Shown: piece by piece, positions 1-8,767 of the stretch
Layout: every line of letters starts with the position of its first letter
Numbering within the stretch: position 1 is the first letter of the stretch
DNA from: JABCYV01 sp963696025
Lineage (GTDB): Bacteria > Acidobacteriota > Terriglobia > Terriglobales > Acidobacteriaceae
Assembly (NCBI GenBank): GCA_963696025.1
Contig: CAVOII010000009.1
Coordinates: 62,001 to 126,000, forward strand
Reading direction: 5' to 3'
DNA length: 64,000 bases
Program-made: the position numbers and the translations under genes
The notes under the pieces: model-generated
Told to the model about the DNA's origin: nothing
What the model saw: the letters and a program-made list of their open reading frames with translations, nothing else
The model's database searches: none

Positions 1-2
1 TT

Positions 3-1370
3 TTGGCGACCACCGATTACAGTCTCGCGCATAGCCTCCCGGCCAACGTCGAGGCGGAGCGCTCCATCCTCGGCGCCATTCTGCTCGACAACCTGGCATA
101 CAACCAGGCTGCCGAACATCTGAAGCCGGAAGACTTCTCCCTTGACTCCCATCGCCGCCTCTATACCCGGATGGTCGATTTGGCAGAGTCATCGCGGCCC
201 ATCGACATGATCACGCTGGTCGAGGAACTCGACCGCCGCAAAGAACTTGAGGCCATAGGCGACGTCGGGTACATCTCCGGGCTGGTGGACGGCGTGCCGG
301 ACCGTCCCAGTATCGAGCACTACATCAAGATTGTGCGCGACAAGGCGATGCTGCGCGGACTCATCCACGCAGCAAATTCCGCGATCGCGCGCGCAGCAGA
401 GCAAAGCGACCCTGCGGAAGAAATTCTCAACGATGCCGAAGCCGCGATTTTCCAGCTTTCCGAAAAACGCATTGGCCGCGGCTTCATGGGCGTGCAGGAG
501 ATCGTCAAGGAATCTTTTGGATCGGTGGACGCTTTACTGCAGCGCGGCCAACGGATCACGGGTCTGGCTACGCACTACACCGATCTGGATGAAATGACCA
601 GCGGGTTCCAGCGCTCGGACTTGATCATCATTGCCGCGCGTCCGTCCATGGGTAAAACTGCGTTCGCGTTGAACATCGCCGAGAACGCCGCGATTGAAGA
701 TCAGAAGACAGTTGGAGTCTTCTCCCTGGAAATGTCGCGCGAGGCGCTACTTTTGCGTTTGCTATGCTCCAAAGCCAAGGTGGACTCTCACAAAATGCGT
801 ACCGGCTCGCTCTGGCGTGACGACGAGACCAAAGTTGTCCACGCCATGGAACAACTGGCGCACGCGCCGATTTTTATCGACGACACACCAGGCATCTCAC
901 TCAGCGAGATGCGCGCCAAAGCACGACGGCTGCAACAGTCCACGGGGACACTTGACCTCATCATCGTGGACTATTTGCAGCTCATGTCTGGCGGCGGCAG
1001 GCGTTACGAGAATCGTACCCAGGAAGTGTCGGCGATCTCGCGTGGACTCAAAGGGCTGGCTAAAGAATTAAAAGTTCCGGTGGTGGCACTCTCCCAGCTG
1101 AGCCGCGCACCGGAGAGCCGTGGAGGCGATCACCGCCCACAACTCGCAGACCTGCGTGAGTCGGGATCGATTGAGCAGGATGCAGACGTCGTGGCTTTCA
1201 TCTTCCGCGAAGAGGTCTATAAACCGGACGATCCCGAACTGGAGGGCCGAGCCGAACTCATCATTGCCAAGCAGCGCAACGGTCCCACGGGCCGGGTTAA
1301 CCTGGCATTTCTTAAGAATTCCACCCGATTTGAGTCCATGCTGGGGGATGGAATGGAACAGCTGGAATAG
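3..1370 (+). CDS. dnaB: Replicative DNA helicase DnaB
   Basis: Hexameric helicase that unwinds DNA at the replication fork and binds primase. The 455 residues match the usual DnaB length. An N-terminal all-alpha domain (SLPANVEAERSILGA, about residues 11-25) is followed by a RecA-like ATPase with a Walker A variant PSMGKT (GKT near 217-219), the SLEMS motif and Walker B VDYLQLM (near 322). The first codon visible is TTG at position 3, at the very edge of the window, so the real start could lie a few codons upstream. No intein is present. It converges with lepA; the roughly 280 bp between their stops holds nothing I recognise. Confidence 0.96.
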   Translation: MATTDYSLAHSLPANVEAERSILGAILLDNLAYNQAAEHLKPEDFSLDSHRRLYTRMVDLAESSRPIDMITLVEELDRRKELEAIGDVGYISGLVDGVPDRPSIEHYIKIVRDKAMLRGLIHAANSAIARAAEQSDPAEEILNDAEAAIFQLSEKRIGRGFMGVQEIVKESFGSVDALLQRGQRITGLATHYTDLDEMTSGFQRSDLIIIAARPSMGKTAFALNIAENAAIEDQKTVGVFSLEMSREALLLRLLCSKAKVDSHKMRTGSLWRDDETKVVHAMEQLAHAPIFIDDTPGISLSEMRAKARRLQQSTGTLDLIIVDYLQLMSGGGRRYENRTQEVSAISRGLKGLAKELKVPVVALSQLSRAPESRGGDHRPQLADLRESGSIEQDADVVAFIFREEVYKPDDPELEGRAELIIAKQRNGPTGRVNLAFLKNSTRFESMLGDGMEQLE

Positions 1371-1651
1371 GCGCTTTTTGGGGAGTACCGAGATCAAGTC
1401 TGATTCCAGAGCCCTGTGGAAAGCTTGTGGAAGTGCTGGCCCATCAATGGGGTGAGGCAAAAAGAAGTTCGTCAATAAGTTATCTCAGGCATCCCAGAGT
1501 GGCCGTAAGTCATATTAGATACGGCAGTTACACGGTTTACGTGCATTTACAATCGAGTCGCGTGGAGCTACCACAATTTCAAGCAACCTTTGAGATTTGC
1601 ACACTTCGCAGGACAATCCCCTCCGGTTCAAGGTTTCAAGAAAAGAGCTTA

Positions 1652-3457
1652 CTAACCGTCTTCGCCCACCTTCAGGACGGCGAGGAACGCTTCTTGGGGG
1701 ATATCAACGCGGCCGATGCGCTTCATGCGCTTCTTGCCTTCCTTCTGTTTTTCGAGCAACTTGCGCTTGCGGGTAATGTCACCGCCATAGCACTTGGCGA
1801 GCACGTTCTTGCGGATGGCGGGTACGGTCTCGCGGGCGATGATCTTAGCGCCGATCGATGCCTGGATAGCAACTTCAAACATCTGCCGGGGAATGAGTTC
1901 CCTCATTTTTGAGACCAGCGCCTTGCCCCGTTCGTAGGCAAAATCACGATGCACGATGATGGAGAGGGCGTCCACCGGCTCGCCTGCCACCAGAATATCG
2001 AGTTTCACCATAGGCGAATCCCAGTAATCCGCCAAGTGGTAGTCGAGCGAAGCGTAACCACGGGAAACGGATTTCAGCCGGTCGTAAAAGTCGAGAACGA
2101 TTTCGTTCAGCGGCAGCTCATAGTGCAGCATCACGCGCGACGAACTCACGTATTCAAAAGTTTTCTGCTTGCCGCGTTTTTCTTCGACGAGCTTCAGAAT
2201 CCCGCCAACATATTCCTCATTGGTGAGAATCGTCGCCAGAATCACTGGCTCTTCCACTTTGCCGATCTCACTCTGCGGCAGCCATCGCGATGGATTGTCG
2301 ACCTCGACAAGCGTGCCGTCCGTCTTGGTGATTTTGTAGCGGACACCAGGCGCTGTGGTAATGAGTTCGAGATTGAATTCGCGCTCCAGGCGTTCCTGGA
2401 TGATTTCCATGTGCAGCAAGCCAAGAAAGCCACAGCGAAAACCGAAACCCAGAGCGACCGAGCTTTCCGGCTCATAAAAGAATGACGAATCGTTCAGCCG
2501 GAGCTTTTCCAGGGCCTCGCGCAATTGGGTATGCTCGTGGGCGTCGACGGTATAGAGTCCGGCGAAAACCATGGGCTTGATCTCTTCGAAGCCGGGCAGA
2601 GGCTCGATGGCGGGATTGGCGTCGTCAGTGATGGTGTCGCCGATTTTCGTGTCCGCGACGTTCTTGATATTTGCGATCAGAAAACCAACCTCGCCGGCCC
2701 GGAGTTCGTCAATTTCGACTGGCTTCGGGGTTAGAACACCGAGATTTTCCACATCCAGGACGCGTCCGTTCCACATGAGGCGGATTTTTTGTCCTTTGCG
2801 GAGCGTCCCCTGGAAGACGCGGGTCAAAACGATCACCCCGCGATAGGGATCAAACCAGGAGTCGAAGATCAGCGCCTGCAGCCGGTTTTCAGGATTTCCT
2901 TTCGGCGGGGGAACGCGTTTTACGATGGCTTCAAGGACATCAGGTACTCCTTGGCCGGTCTTCGCACTGATGAGCACGGCGTCAGAGGTGTCCAGGCCCA
3001 CGGCGCCTTCGATCATTTCTTTGGTGCGTTCAACGTCAGCGCTAGGCAAATCAATTTTGTTGATGACAGGGATGATCTCGAGGCCATTGTTAATCGCGAG
3101 GTAGGCGTTCGCCAGCGTCTGCGCTTCGACACCCTGCGACGCATCAACGATCAGCAATGCCCCCTCGCACGAAGCGAGCGAGCGCGAAACTTCGTAAGAA
3201 AAATCCACATGGCCCGGAGTGTCGATGAGGTTGAGTTGGTAGGTCTGACCGTCGTGCGAGGTGTACATCATGCGCACGGCATGGGCTTTGATCGTGATTC
3301 CGCGCTCCCGCTCCAGGTCCATGGAGTCGAGGACCTGGGCCTGCATCTCGCGAGCGGTCAATGCTCCGGTCAGCTCCAGCAGACGGTCAGCCAGCGTGGA
3401 TTTGCCGTGATCAATATGCGCAATGATCGCGAAATTGCGGATCAGACTGGCGTCCAT
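1652..3457 (-). CDS. lepA: Elongation factor 4 (LepA GTPase)
   Basis: Ribosome-associated translational GTPase that acts on stalled or back-translocated ribosomes. About 601 residues, the normal length. The G1 motif AHIDHGKST lies at residues 13-21 and the switch region RERGITI follows, with the typical LepA C-terminal end rich in Lys (KRKLLEKQKEGKKRMK). The ATG at 3457 gives MDASLIRNFAIIAHIDHG, which fits the family N terminus. A TTG five codons upstream (3472) is the alternative, and a TAGAAT hexamer sits 6 nt before that TTG. It is divergent from the gene at 3606, with heptamer repeats in the shared intergenic space. Confidence 0.96.
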   Translation of the reverse strand: MDASLIRNFAIIAHIDHGKSTLADRLLELTGALTAREMQAQVLDSMDLERERGITIKAHAVRMMYTSHDGQTYQLNLIDTPGHVDFSYEVSRSLASCEGALLIVDASQGVEAQTLANAYLAINNGLEIIPVINKIDLPSADVERTKEMIEGAVGLDTSDAVLISAKTGQGVPDVLEAIVKRVPPPKGNPENRLQALIFDSWFDPYRGVIVLTRVFQGTLRKGQKIRLMWNGRVLDVENLGVLTPKPVEIDELRAGEVGFLIANIKNVADTKIGDTITDDANPAIEPLPGFEEIKPMVFAGLYTVDAHEHTQLREALEKLRLNDSSFFYEPESSVALGFGFRCGFLGLLHMEIIQERLEREFNLELITTAPGVRYKITKTDGTLVEVDNPSRWLPQSEIGKVEEPVILATILTNEEYVGGILKLVEEKRGKQKTFEYVSSSRVMLHYELPLNEIVLDFYDRLKSVSRGYASLDYHLADYWDSPMVKLDILVAGEPVDALSIIVHRDFAYERGKALVSKMRELIPRQMFEVAIQASIGAKIIARETVPAIRKNVLAKCYGGDITRKRKLLEKQKEGKKRMKRIGRVDIPQEAFLAVLKVGEDG

Positions 3458-3503
3458 GGCTGCGGCGGTCAATGTCTGATTCTAACAGTGAGGGAGTGCG
3501 GGC

Positions 3504-3591
3504 GTCGGACTGCGGACCTCAGACTTCGGGCTTCCATCGCGCGCGCTTTGGAAGCAGCGCCAAGGTCTGAGGTCCAAGCTCTGAGGTTCGG
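3504..3591. repeat. Two blocks of 7-bp-period repeats, inverted to one another
   Basis: Units GTCGGAC, TGCGGAC, CTCAGAC, TTCGGGC run head to tail at 3504-3531. GGTCTGA, GGTCCAA, GCTCTGA, GGTTCGG run at 3564-3591. GGACCTCAGACTT (3514-3526) is nearly the reverse complement of the start of the second block, so the pair could form a hairpin. The second block ends exactly where the TATAAA of the next gene begins. It belongs to the dispersed heptamer family described in the findings. Confidence 0.7.
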
Positions 3592-3597
3592 TATAAA
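3592..3597 (+). promoter_or_regulatory. Probable -10 element giving a leaderless mRNA
   Basis: TATAAA lies 8 nt before the ATG at 3606, so transcription would begin at or within a base or two of the start codon. There is no Shine-Dalgarno sequence. I see no good -35 hexamer at the expected spacing. Confidence 0.5.
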
Positions 3598-3605
3598 ATG
3601 GACGC

Positions 3606-4043
3606 ATGCGTTATCTGGTTCGAGCACGAGTGAAGCCGGGTCGTGAACGGGCGCTTCTCGAAGCAATCGAAGACGAGACTCTGGGCAAGGGATCAGTGGC
3701 CGAGGGCGAGTATTTGCGCAACATGAAAGACGCCAGGCTTTGTCCGGACGAGACGGCGCGCTGGGTTGAGGTCTGCTATTGTCCCATCCCCCTCCAGGAA
3801 GAGCGTCCATATTGGGAGCGATATTTCGAGCTGACGCAGGTGCAGGACGTACATGACCGGCGACGCTGCCGTGATCAGAATGGTTCGGAACCGTGGGCTT
3901 GCGGTGACTGCGATTGCACGGAACGCCTGGAGCGAAAATTGGCGACTATGGGAAAACCGTTTCTCAAGTCGCTCCGGAGTGAACTGGGTGGTAATTCCTC
4001 GCGCAAGGTTCATTCGTCTGAGCCGCCGTCAGAAGAAGTCTGA
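3606..4043 (+). CDS. Conserved hypothetical protein with a C-terminal Cys cluster
   Basis: Function unknown. The 145-residue soluble protein starts RYLVRARVKPGRERALLEAI, which looks like a small ferredoxin-like alpha/beta fold. It has a Cys-rich patch in the middle (CRDQ...CGDCDC, about residues 88-107) that could bind metal. The last 40 residues are basic, Ser-rich and low in complexity. There is no signal peptide or membrane segment. The ATG at 3606 is supported by the TATAAA 8 nt upstream and by the lack of an upstream in-frame start. It stands alone between lepA (divergent) and the M50 protease. Confidence 0.75.
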   Translation: MRYLVRARVKPGRERALLEAIEDETLGKGSVAEGEYLRNMKDARLCPDETARWVEVCYCPIPLQEERPYWERYFELTQVQDVHDRRRCRDQNGSEPWACGDCDCTERLERKLATMGKPFLKSLRSELGGNSSRKVHSSEPPSEEV

Positions 4044-4113
4044 AAGCTCGATCCCACCTTGGCCGCAAATGATCGCTCTTCCACCTGATCAGAGCCGCAG
4101 CTAACCCTCGTGA

Positions 4114-4119
4114 TATAAA
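4114..4119 (+). promoter_or_regulatory. Probable -10 element 6 nt before a start codon
   Basis: TATAAA ends 6 nt upstream of the ATG at 4126, which again implies an mRNA with almost no 5' leader. No -35 match is visible at 16-18 bp spacing. Confidence 0.45.
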
Positions 4120-4125
4120 TCCTCC

Positions 4126-5046
4126 ATGCCGAGCCTTCAGAATGGGTCAGTGCGTCTGTTCCGCTTTGCCGGGATTGACTTGTTCTTACACTGGTCTTGG
4201 TTTCTGGTCGCGGCGTATGAAATCAATGGCCGGACGAGGACCTACTCCTCGCTCATCTGGAATGTTCTGGAATATCTTTCGCTGTTTCTTATCGTGATGT
4301 TGCACGAGTACGGCCACGCGCTGGCCTGCCGGCAGGTCGGCGGCCACGCGAACCGCATCGTGTTGTGGCCTCTGGGCGGAGTTGCGTATGTTGATCCGCC
4401 ACCTCGGCCAGGCGCCACACTGTGGAGCATCGCCGCCGGCCCGCTGGTGAATGTCGCGCTGTTTGCCATTCTGACGGCGCTCGGCTTCCTGAACCGCAAT
4501 CTGGGCTGGGCCGCCGCGATGCCCAACACGCACGCCCTGCTGCGGGCTGTGTGGTTCATCAACCTGAGCCTTCTGATTTTCAACATGCTGCCCATCTATC
4601 CTCTCGATGGCGGCCAGATCCTTCGAGCGCTGCTGTGGTTCGTGCTGGGACGAGCCCGCAGCCTGATGGTCACTACATTCATCGGCTTTGCAGGTGTGGT
4701 TGGGTTGATCGCTTTGGCTATATGGATACACTCGCTCTGGTTCGGCATCCTGTCCGTCTTCATCTTGACGAACTGCTGGCGAGGGCTTCAACACGCGCGG
4801 GCGCTATCTCGGTTGGCAAAGCTGCCGCGCCGTCTGGGATATGCCTGTCCGTGTTGCCAAATAGCTCCCCCACTCGGAGGCTTTTGGAAGTGCACTCAGT
4901 GCGCTCAGCCATTTGACGCCTTCCAGACCCAGGCTGTCTGCCCGAATTGTGTCGCCCGGTTTCCTATCACCGCTTGTCTCGACTGCGGCAGGGCAAATCC
5001 GATGAACCAGTGGATTGTTTCCGACCTAGTGGCTGCCCGGTCGTGA
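4126..5046 (+). CDS. M50 family site-2-type membrane metalloprotease with zinc-ribbon tail
   Basis: Intramembrane zinc protease of the SpoIVFB/S2P type, 306 residues. The zinc motif HEYGH (H60, E61, H64) lies in the first core membrane helix. The second metal motif NMLPIYPLDGG (Asp near 161) lies in a later one, with five to six membrane segments in total. After the last helix, from about residue 241, there is a cytoplasmic tail with CPCC, CTQC, CPNC and CLDCG, enough cysteines for two zinc ribbons. This tail is not part of the core family and may recruit substrate or nucleic acid. A second M50 protein, with CBS domains instead, is at 49490. The start is supported by the TATAAA at 4114. Confidence 0.9.
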   Translation: MPSLQNGSVRLFRFAGIDLFLHWSWFLVAAYEINGRTRTYSSLIWNVLEYLSLFLIVMLHEYGHALACRQVGGHANRIVLWPLGGVAYVDPPPRPGATLWSIAAGPLVNVALFAILTALGFLNRNLGWAAAMPNTHALLRAVWFINLSLLIFNMLPIYPLDGGQILRALLWFVLGRARSLMVTTFIGFAGVVGLIALAIWIHSLWFGILSVFILTNCWRGLQHARALSRLAKLPRRLGYACPCCQIAPPLGGFWKCTQCAQPFDAFQTQAVCPNCVARFPITACLDCGRANPMNQWIVSDLVAARS

Positions 5047-5102
5047 AAGACGAGCACGCTTCATCACACCATCACTATTCATTACCGATGCGACGCGTAG
5101 GG

Positions 5103-5108
5103 TACAAT
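5103..5108 (+). promoter_or_regulatory. Probable -10 element (TACAAT) 8 nt before GTG start
   Basis: TACAAT ends 8 nt before the GTG at 5117. This favours the GTG over the ATG at 5135 if transcription is leaderless. Confidence 0.4.
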
Positions 5109-5116
5109 CCTGCGCT

Positions 5117-6577
5117 GTGATCTCCGGAAGAATCATGCGCAACGTCCTAATTCTTGTGTTGCTTGCTTCGTGCTCGCTGGTTGCCGCTCAAACTCTGTCT
5201 CCCGAAGTCAAAGAGTTCGTGAAGGTGGACGCGCCGTTGGTGGCGCTGGCTCACGTCCGCGTGATTGACGGAACCGGGGCTGCGGTTCGCGATGATCAGA
5301 CCGTTGTTTTGTCCAAGGGGAAGATCGAATCCGTTACGGACGCGGTTTCCGCAAGCGTACCCAAAAACGCACAGGTTCTCGACCTGCACGGCTACAGCGT
5401 GATCCCTGGCCTGGTCGGCATGCACGATCACATGTTCTATCCCATGGGCAACGTGATCTTCGGCGAGATGGCGTACAGCTTCCCGCGGCTTTATCTGGCT
5501 GGCGGCGTCACCACGATCCGGACGACCGGCTCGCTGGAGCCATACACTGATCTCGAAACTAGAAAGGAAATTGACGCAGGCAAGATTCCCGGTCCCAAAA
5601 TGCACGTAACCGGCCCCTATCTCGAGGGCCCAGGATCTTTTGCGGTGCAATTGCACCAACTCACCGGTCCCGAAGACGCCACGAAAACCGTCAACTACTG
5701 GATAGACGAGGGAGTAGATAATTTCAAAGCCTATATGTTCATTACGCCGGCGGAGCTTTCCGCTGCCATTACTACGGCCCACAAGCGCGGCGCGAAGATG
5801 ACCGGGCATCTGTGTTCGATTGGATTTCGCGAGGCGGCGGCGCTGGGAATTGATGACCTGGAACATGGCCTTGTCGTGGATACTGAATTCTTTGCTGAGA
5901 AGAAACCCGGTGAGTGTCCCGATATCGGCGATGATATTCAGCGTTATGGCAAACTCGACGTGCAGTCCGGGCCGGTGCACGACATGATCCTCGACCTCGT
6001 GCAGCATCACGTAGCGGTGACTTCTACGCTGCCAGTGTTTGAGATGGACGTGCCGGGGCGGCCTACCATGCAGCGTCGCGTGCTCGACGCCTTGACTCCA
6101 GAGGCGCGCAGTGCGGTACTCACGAACAAGCTTCGCGCCAGCGATCAGACGTTGCTCCGAAAGCGTTACGGCACAGACGAATCCCCCTGGTCCGCCGCCT
6201 TCAAGAAGGAAATGCAGTTCGAGCACGAGTTCGTGAAATCCGGGGGCCTGCTTTTGGCGGGACTCGATCCCACCGGAATGGGCGGAGTGATTGCCGGATT
6301 CGGCGACCAGCGCGAACTCGAACTGCTGGTAGAAGCAGGATTCACGCCGCTAGAAGCCATCCACATTGCCACCTATAACGGCGCGCAGTATTTGGGAGAG
6401 GCTGACAAGATCGGCACCATTTCCCTGGGCAAGCAGGCGGATTTAGTTGTGGTCAAAGGCGATCCCTCACAAAAGATCGAAGACATTGAGAATGTCGAGA
6501 TCGTTTTCAAAGACGGCATCGGCTACGACTCTGCCAAGCTGTTTGAATCAGTTCGTGGAATGGTGGGCAGTCGCTAA
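5117..6577 (+). CDS. Secreted metal-dependent amidohydrolase
   Basis: Amidohydrolase-superfamily enzyme of the imidazolonepropionase-like or Xaa-Pro dipeptidase group; the substrate is unknown. A signal peptide (MRNVLILVLLASCSLVAAQ) points to export. Metal ligands visible: HDH in GLVGMHDHMF, the candidate carbamylated Lys in DNFKAYMF, His in MTGHLC, His in LEHGL and Asp in LAGLDPTG. All core ligands are present, so it is probably active. Two relatives lie in this window at 52581 and 54820, but this one is more divergent. The start is either GTG 5117 (behind TACAAT) or ATG 5135 (directly at the signal peptide). Its TAA overlaps the ATG of maf by one base, so the two are translationally coupled. 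Confidence 0.9.
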   Translation: MISGRIMRNVLILVLLASCSLVAAQTLSPEVKEFVKVDAPLVALAHVRVIDGTGAAVRDDQTVVLSKGKIESVTDAVSASVPKNAQVLDLHGYSVIPGLVGMHDHMFYPMGNVIFGEMAYSFPRLYLAGGVTTIRTTGSLEPYTDLETRKEIDAGKIPGPKMHVTGPYLEGPGSFAVQLHQLTGPEDATKTVNYWIDEGVDNFKAYMFITPAELSAAITTAHKRGAKMTGHLCSIGFREAAALGIDDLEHGLVVDTEFFAEKKPGECPDIGDDIQRYGKLDVQSGPVHDMILDLVQHHVAVTSTLPVFEMDVPGRPTMQRRVLDALTPEARSAVLTNKLRASDQTLLRKRYGTDESPWSAAFKKEMQFEHEFVKSGGLLLAGLDPTGMGGVIAGFGDQRELELLVEAGFTPLEAIHIATYNGAQYLGEADKIGTISLGKQADLVVVKGDPSQKIEDIENVEIVFKDGIGYDSAKLFESVRGMVGSR

Positions 6578-7170
6578 TGCCGTCGCTAGTCTTGGCTTCC
6601 GCTTCTCCACGCCGCCAGGAGCTTCTGCGCAATGCCGGTATTGCCTTCGTAACACTTGCCACCAATATTCCTGAACTACCTCTAAAGGGTGAAAAGCCGA
6701 GCGCCTTTGTTCGGCGCATGGCCGGGGAAAAGGCGCTGGCAGTTTTTCTCGAGCACCCCAACGATTTTGTGCTCGGCGCCGATACTATCGTGATCGTAGA
6801 CGGCGACATCCTCGGCAAACCGAGGGATGAGGCCGATGCCGCTCGGATGCTGCGTCTGCTCTCTGGCCGCACGCACCAGGTGACCACGGCGGTTTGCCTG
6901 GTCGGACCACTGGGAACTCCAAACCGAGAACCGAGAACTGGTTTCGAAGATAAGCGTTCTGAGACCACGTCGGTCACGGTGGCCGAATTGAGCGAGGACG
7001 ACATCCGCTCCTACGTCGCTACCAGTGAACCCATGGACAAAGCGGGAGCCTACGGGATCCAGGGAATCGCGTCGCGCTGGATCTCGCGCATCGAGGGAGA
7101 CTACTTCAACGTGGTGGGATTACCTGTCGCCGTGGTTTACCGCATGCTGAGAGAACGCGGAGTGTTTTAG
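6577..7170 (+). CDS. maf: Maf family nucleotide pyrophosphatase
   Basis: House-cleaning nucleoside triphosphate pyrophosphatase that hydrolyses dTTP/UTP or modified nucleotides. It has 197 residues with the family N terminus LASASPRRQELL, the catalytic-region motif GADTIVIVDGDILGKP, the SGRTHQV motif and EPMDKAGAYGIQG near the end. It starts within the stop of the upstream amidohydrolase (TAATG). Oddity: between AVCLVGPLG and ETTSVTVAEL there is an extra loop, TPNREPRTGFEDKRS. It is encoded largely by five head-to-tail heptamers at 6909-6943, so a repeat appears to have expanded inside this gene while keeping the frame. Confidence 0.94.
   Translation: MPSLVLASASPRRQELLRNAGIAFVTLATNIPELPLKGEKPSAFVRRMAGEKALAVFLEHPNDFVLGADTIVIVDGDILGKPRDEADAARMLRLLSGRTHQVTTAVCLVGPLGTPNREPRTGFEDKRSETTSVTVAELSEDDIRSYVATSEPMDKAGAYGIQGIASRWISRIEGDYFNVVGLPVAVVYRMLRERGVF
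6909..6943 (+). repeat. Five tandem 7-bp repeats inside the maf coding region
   Basis: Units ACTGGGA, ACTCCAA, ACCGAGA, ACCGAGA, ACTGGTT. The reverse complement (AGTTCTC/GGTTCTC type) is the same unit seen at 15367 and 31924. It encodes an insertion loop in Maf. Confidence 0.75.
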
Positions 7171-7195
7171 AATTCGGACGCGGCTCTTGCGGAAC

Positions 7196-7363
7196 TTATG
7201 GTTTCTTCTCCGAATTCTCTTCGCCGTCTTTTACTGCCGACTTGAAGTTCTTGATTCCCTCGCCCAGGCCCTTGCCCAGATCAGCGAGCTTGCTGGGACC
7301 AAAGATAAGGAGCGCGATAGCAAGGATGAGCAGAATTTCCGGCAAACCCAATTTCCCGGGCAT
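7196..7363 (-). CDS. tatA: Twin-arginine translocase subunit TatA/TatE
   Basis: Pore-forming subunit of the Tat system, which exports folded proteins across the inner membrane. It is only 55 residues. It starts MPGKLGLPEILLILAIALLI, a short N-terminal membrane helix, followed by the invariant FGPSKLADLGKGLGEGIKNF hinge and amphipathic helix, and ends in a charged tail DGEENSEKKP. The ATG at 7363 is preceded by a good Shine-Dalgarno sequence (GGGAGGT, 6 nt spacing on the minus strand). No tatB or tatC is adjacent, so this is an orphan tatA. It lies downstream of the M20 peptidase on the same strand, 140 bp away, and converges with maf. Confidence 0.93.
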   Translation of the reverse strand: MPGKLGLPEILLILAIALLIFGPSKLADLGKGLGEGIKNFKSAVKDGEENSEKKP

Positions 7364-7503
7364 GTGTGACCTCCCTTGCGGGGTTCGCCAAGTGCTGCGT
7401 GAGCGAGTTGCTTGACTCGCGCAATTACCCCTAGGGAATTCTAGGCTTACCCATCTCCGGAGTCAAAGGAGCGCAACTTGCGCACGGGCAAGAACGCCCG
7501 CGC

Positions 7504-8694
7504 CTACGTTGCTTCGATCAGTCCCGCCAGCAGGACCGCCCGACGCGGTAGTTCAGAAATGACGATGGATTCATGGGTAGCGTGCGCGCCTTCGCCGACG
7601 CCCCCAAGACCGTCCAGAGTAGGAATCCCCAACCCTGCGGTAAAGTTTCCGTCTGAACCGCCGCCGACTGACGCTTCTTCGAGCTTCCAGCCGAGCTGCC
7701 GCGCAATCTCTCTGGCCTTATGGTAAAGCGCGGCTACGCCTGGGGTCCGTTCCATGGGCGGGCGGTTTATGCTTCCTGTAATTTGCACTCTGCACTTGCG
7801 ATTGAACGCTTTGAGCGAACGCAGCTTGCGGTCGATGCCCGCGGCATCCTGCTTGCGCGCAATGCGGACATCGAGCGAGGCGGTAGCCTCGGCCGGAATG
7901 ACATTGGTCCGCGTGCCTCCGGAGATCAGCCCCACGTTCAGCGTTAACCCACGCTTAATGTCGACGAGTTTGGAAATGGCCGTGATTTGTTTTGCCAGCT
8001 CCAGAATCGCGCTTTCACCTTTTTCGAAATCCAGCCCGGAGTGCGCGGCTTTCCCGGTGACCTTGAGCCTGTATTCCCCGACGCCTTTGCGCGCCGTTTT
8101 CACCGCCCCGCGCAGACCGTACGCGGGCTCAACTACCAGGACCGCCGCGGAGTTCCTGGCCAGACTCTCCGTGATCCGGCGGGACGAATCGCTGCCGACT
8201 TCTTCGTCAGAAACCAGCAGGACGCTCAACGAACGGGGCAACTGCTCATCATGCCAGGCGAGGAGTGCTTCGATCGCGTGTAGCATCAGACCGATTCCCG
8301 ACTTCATATCAAGCGCGCCCGGTCCCCAAAGGCGACCATCGGCGATGCGGCAAGGCATTGTCGCCAAAGTACCGAGCGGATAAACAGAATCGGTGTGTCC
8401 CAGCAGTAAAACCGGTTTTCCGCCACGCTGACCAGCAAAATCCACCTGCAAGTGATCGCCGAAGTCTTGAACGCGGTGAAACTTTGCGTGGCCACCAAGT
8501 CCCTCGAACCTGCCGGCAAGTAACGATCCGAGACTGTCCACCGCCGCCTTGTTGTCGCTGGGTGATTCCACTTCCACCAATTGACGGATGGTCCGGACAA
8601 TCTCGTCTTTTCGCTCCTCGAAATAGCGCAAACGGTTCGCCGGCTCAGACGGGATTACCGGGGACGATGGCGTCTTGTGCTGAGTCTTCTTCAT
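7504..8694 (-). CDS. M20 family metallopeptidase (glutamate carboxypeptidase-like)
   Basis: Zinc amidohydrolase of the CPG2/ArgE/DapE family, 396 residues. Metal and catalytic motifs in order: LLGHTDSVYPLGT (His ligand, catalytic Asp), GALDMKSG (bridging Asp), SDEEVGSDSS (general-base Glu and ligand Glu), VVEPAYG, and the C-terminal HATHES His. The dimerisation insert (AHSGLDFEKGESAI) is typical of carboxypeptidase G2-like members. It has no signal peptide, so it is probably cytoplasmic. The ATG at 8694 is divergent from fabZ, 73 bp away. The exact substrate cannot be told from sequence; folate or N-acyl amino acids are options known for the family. Confidence 0.9.
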   Translation of the reverse strand: MKKTQHKTPSSPVIPSEPANRLRYFEERKDEIVRTIRQLVEVESPSDNKAAVDSLGSLLAGRFEGLGGHAKFHRVQDFGDHLQVDFAGQRGGKPVLLLGHTDSVYPLGTLATMPCRIADGRLWGPGALDMKSGIGLMLHAIEALLAWHDEQLPRSLSVLLVSDEEVGSDSSRRITESLARNSAAVLVVEPAYGLRGAVKTARKGVGEYRLKVTGKAAHSGLDFEKGESAILELAKQITAISKLVDIKRGLTLNVGLISGGTRTNVIPAEATASLDVRIARKQDAAGIDRKLRSLKAFNRKCRVQITGSINRPPMERTPGVAALYHKAREIARQLGWKLEEASVGGGSDGNFTAGLGIPTLDGLGGVGEGAHATHESIVISELPRRAVLLAGLIEAT

Positions 8695-8738
8695 CGGTGG
8701 CTCTGCACCTCGGAAACTGAACTCAAGGCGGGGTACAG

Positions 8739-8744
8739 TATAAT
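8739..8744 (+). promoter_or_regulatory. Probable -10 element of the fabZ-lpxA transcript
   Basis: A perfect TATAAT lies 23 nt before the fabZ ATG. The best -35 candidate is CTGAAC 16 bp upstream, which is weak. Expected leader about 17 nt. Confidence 0.5.
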
Positions 8745-8767
8745 CTTCGCAATTAACGAGACTAGCA

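Noticed and set aside
1371..1651. Search of the dnaB-lepA gap for an RNA gene or terminator
   Set aside because: No tRNA-like cloverleaf, strong hairpin or T-run was found.
2789..3646. Plus-strand frame of 285 codons opposite lepA
   Set aside because: Shadow of lepA in high-GC DNA.
5147..6226. Long open frame (359 codons) antisense to the amidohydrolase
   Set aside because: It is a shadow of a well-supported gene; its translation is His/Arg-rich with no motif or signal.
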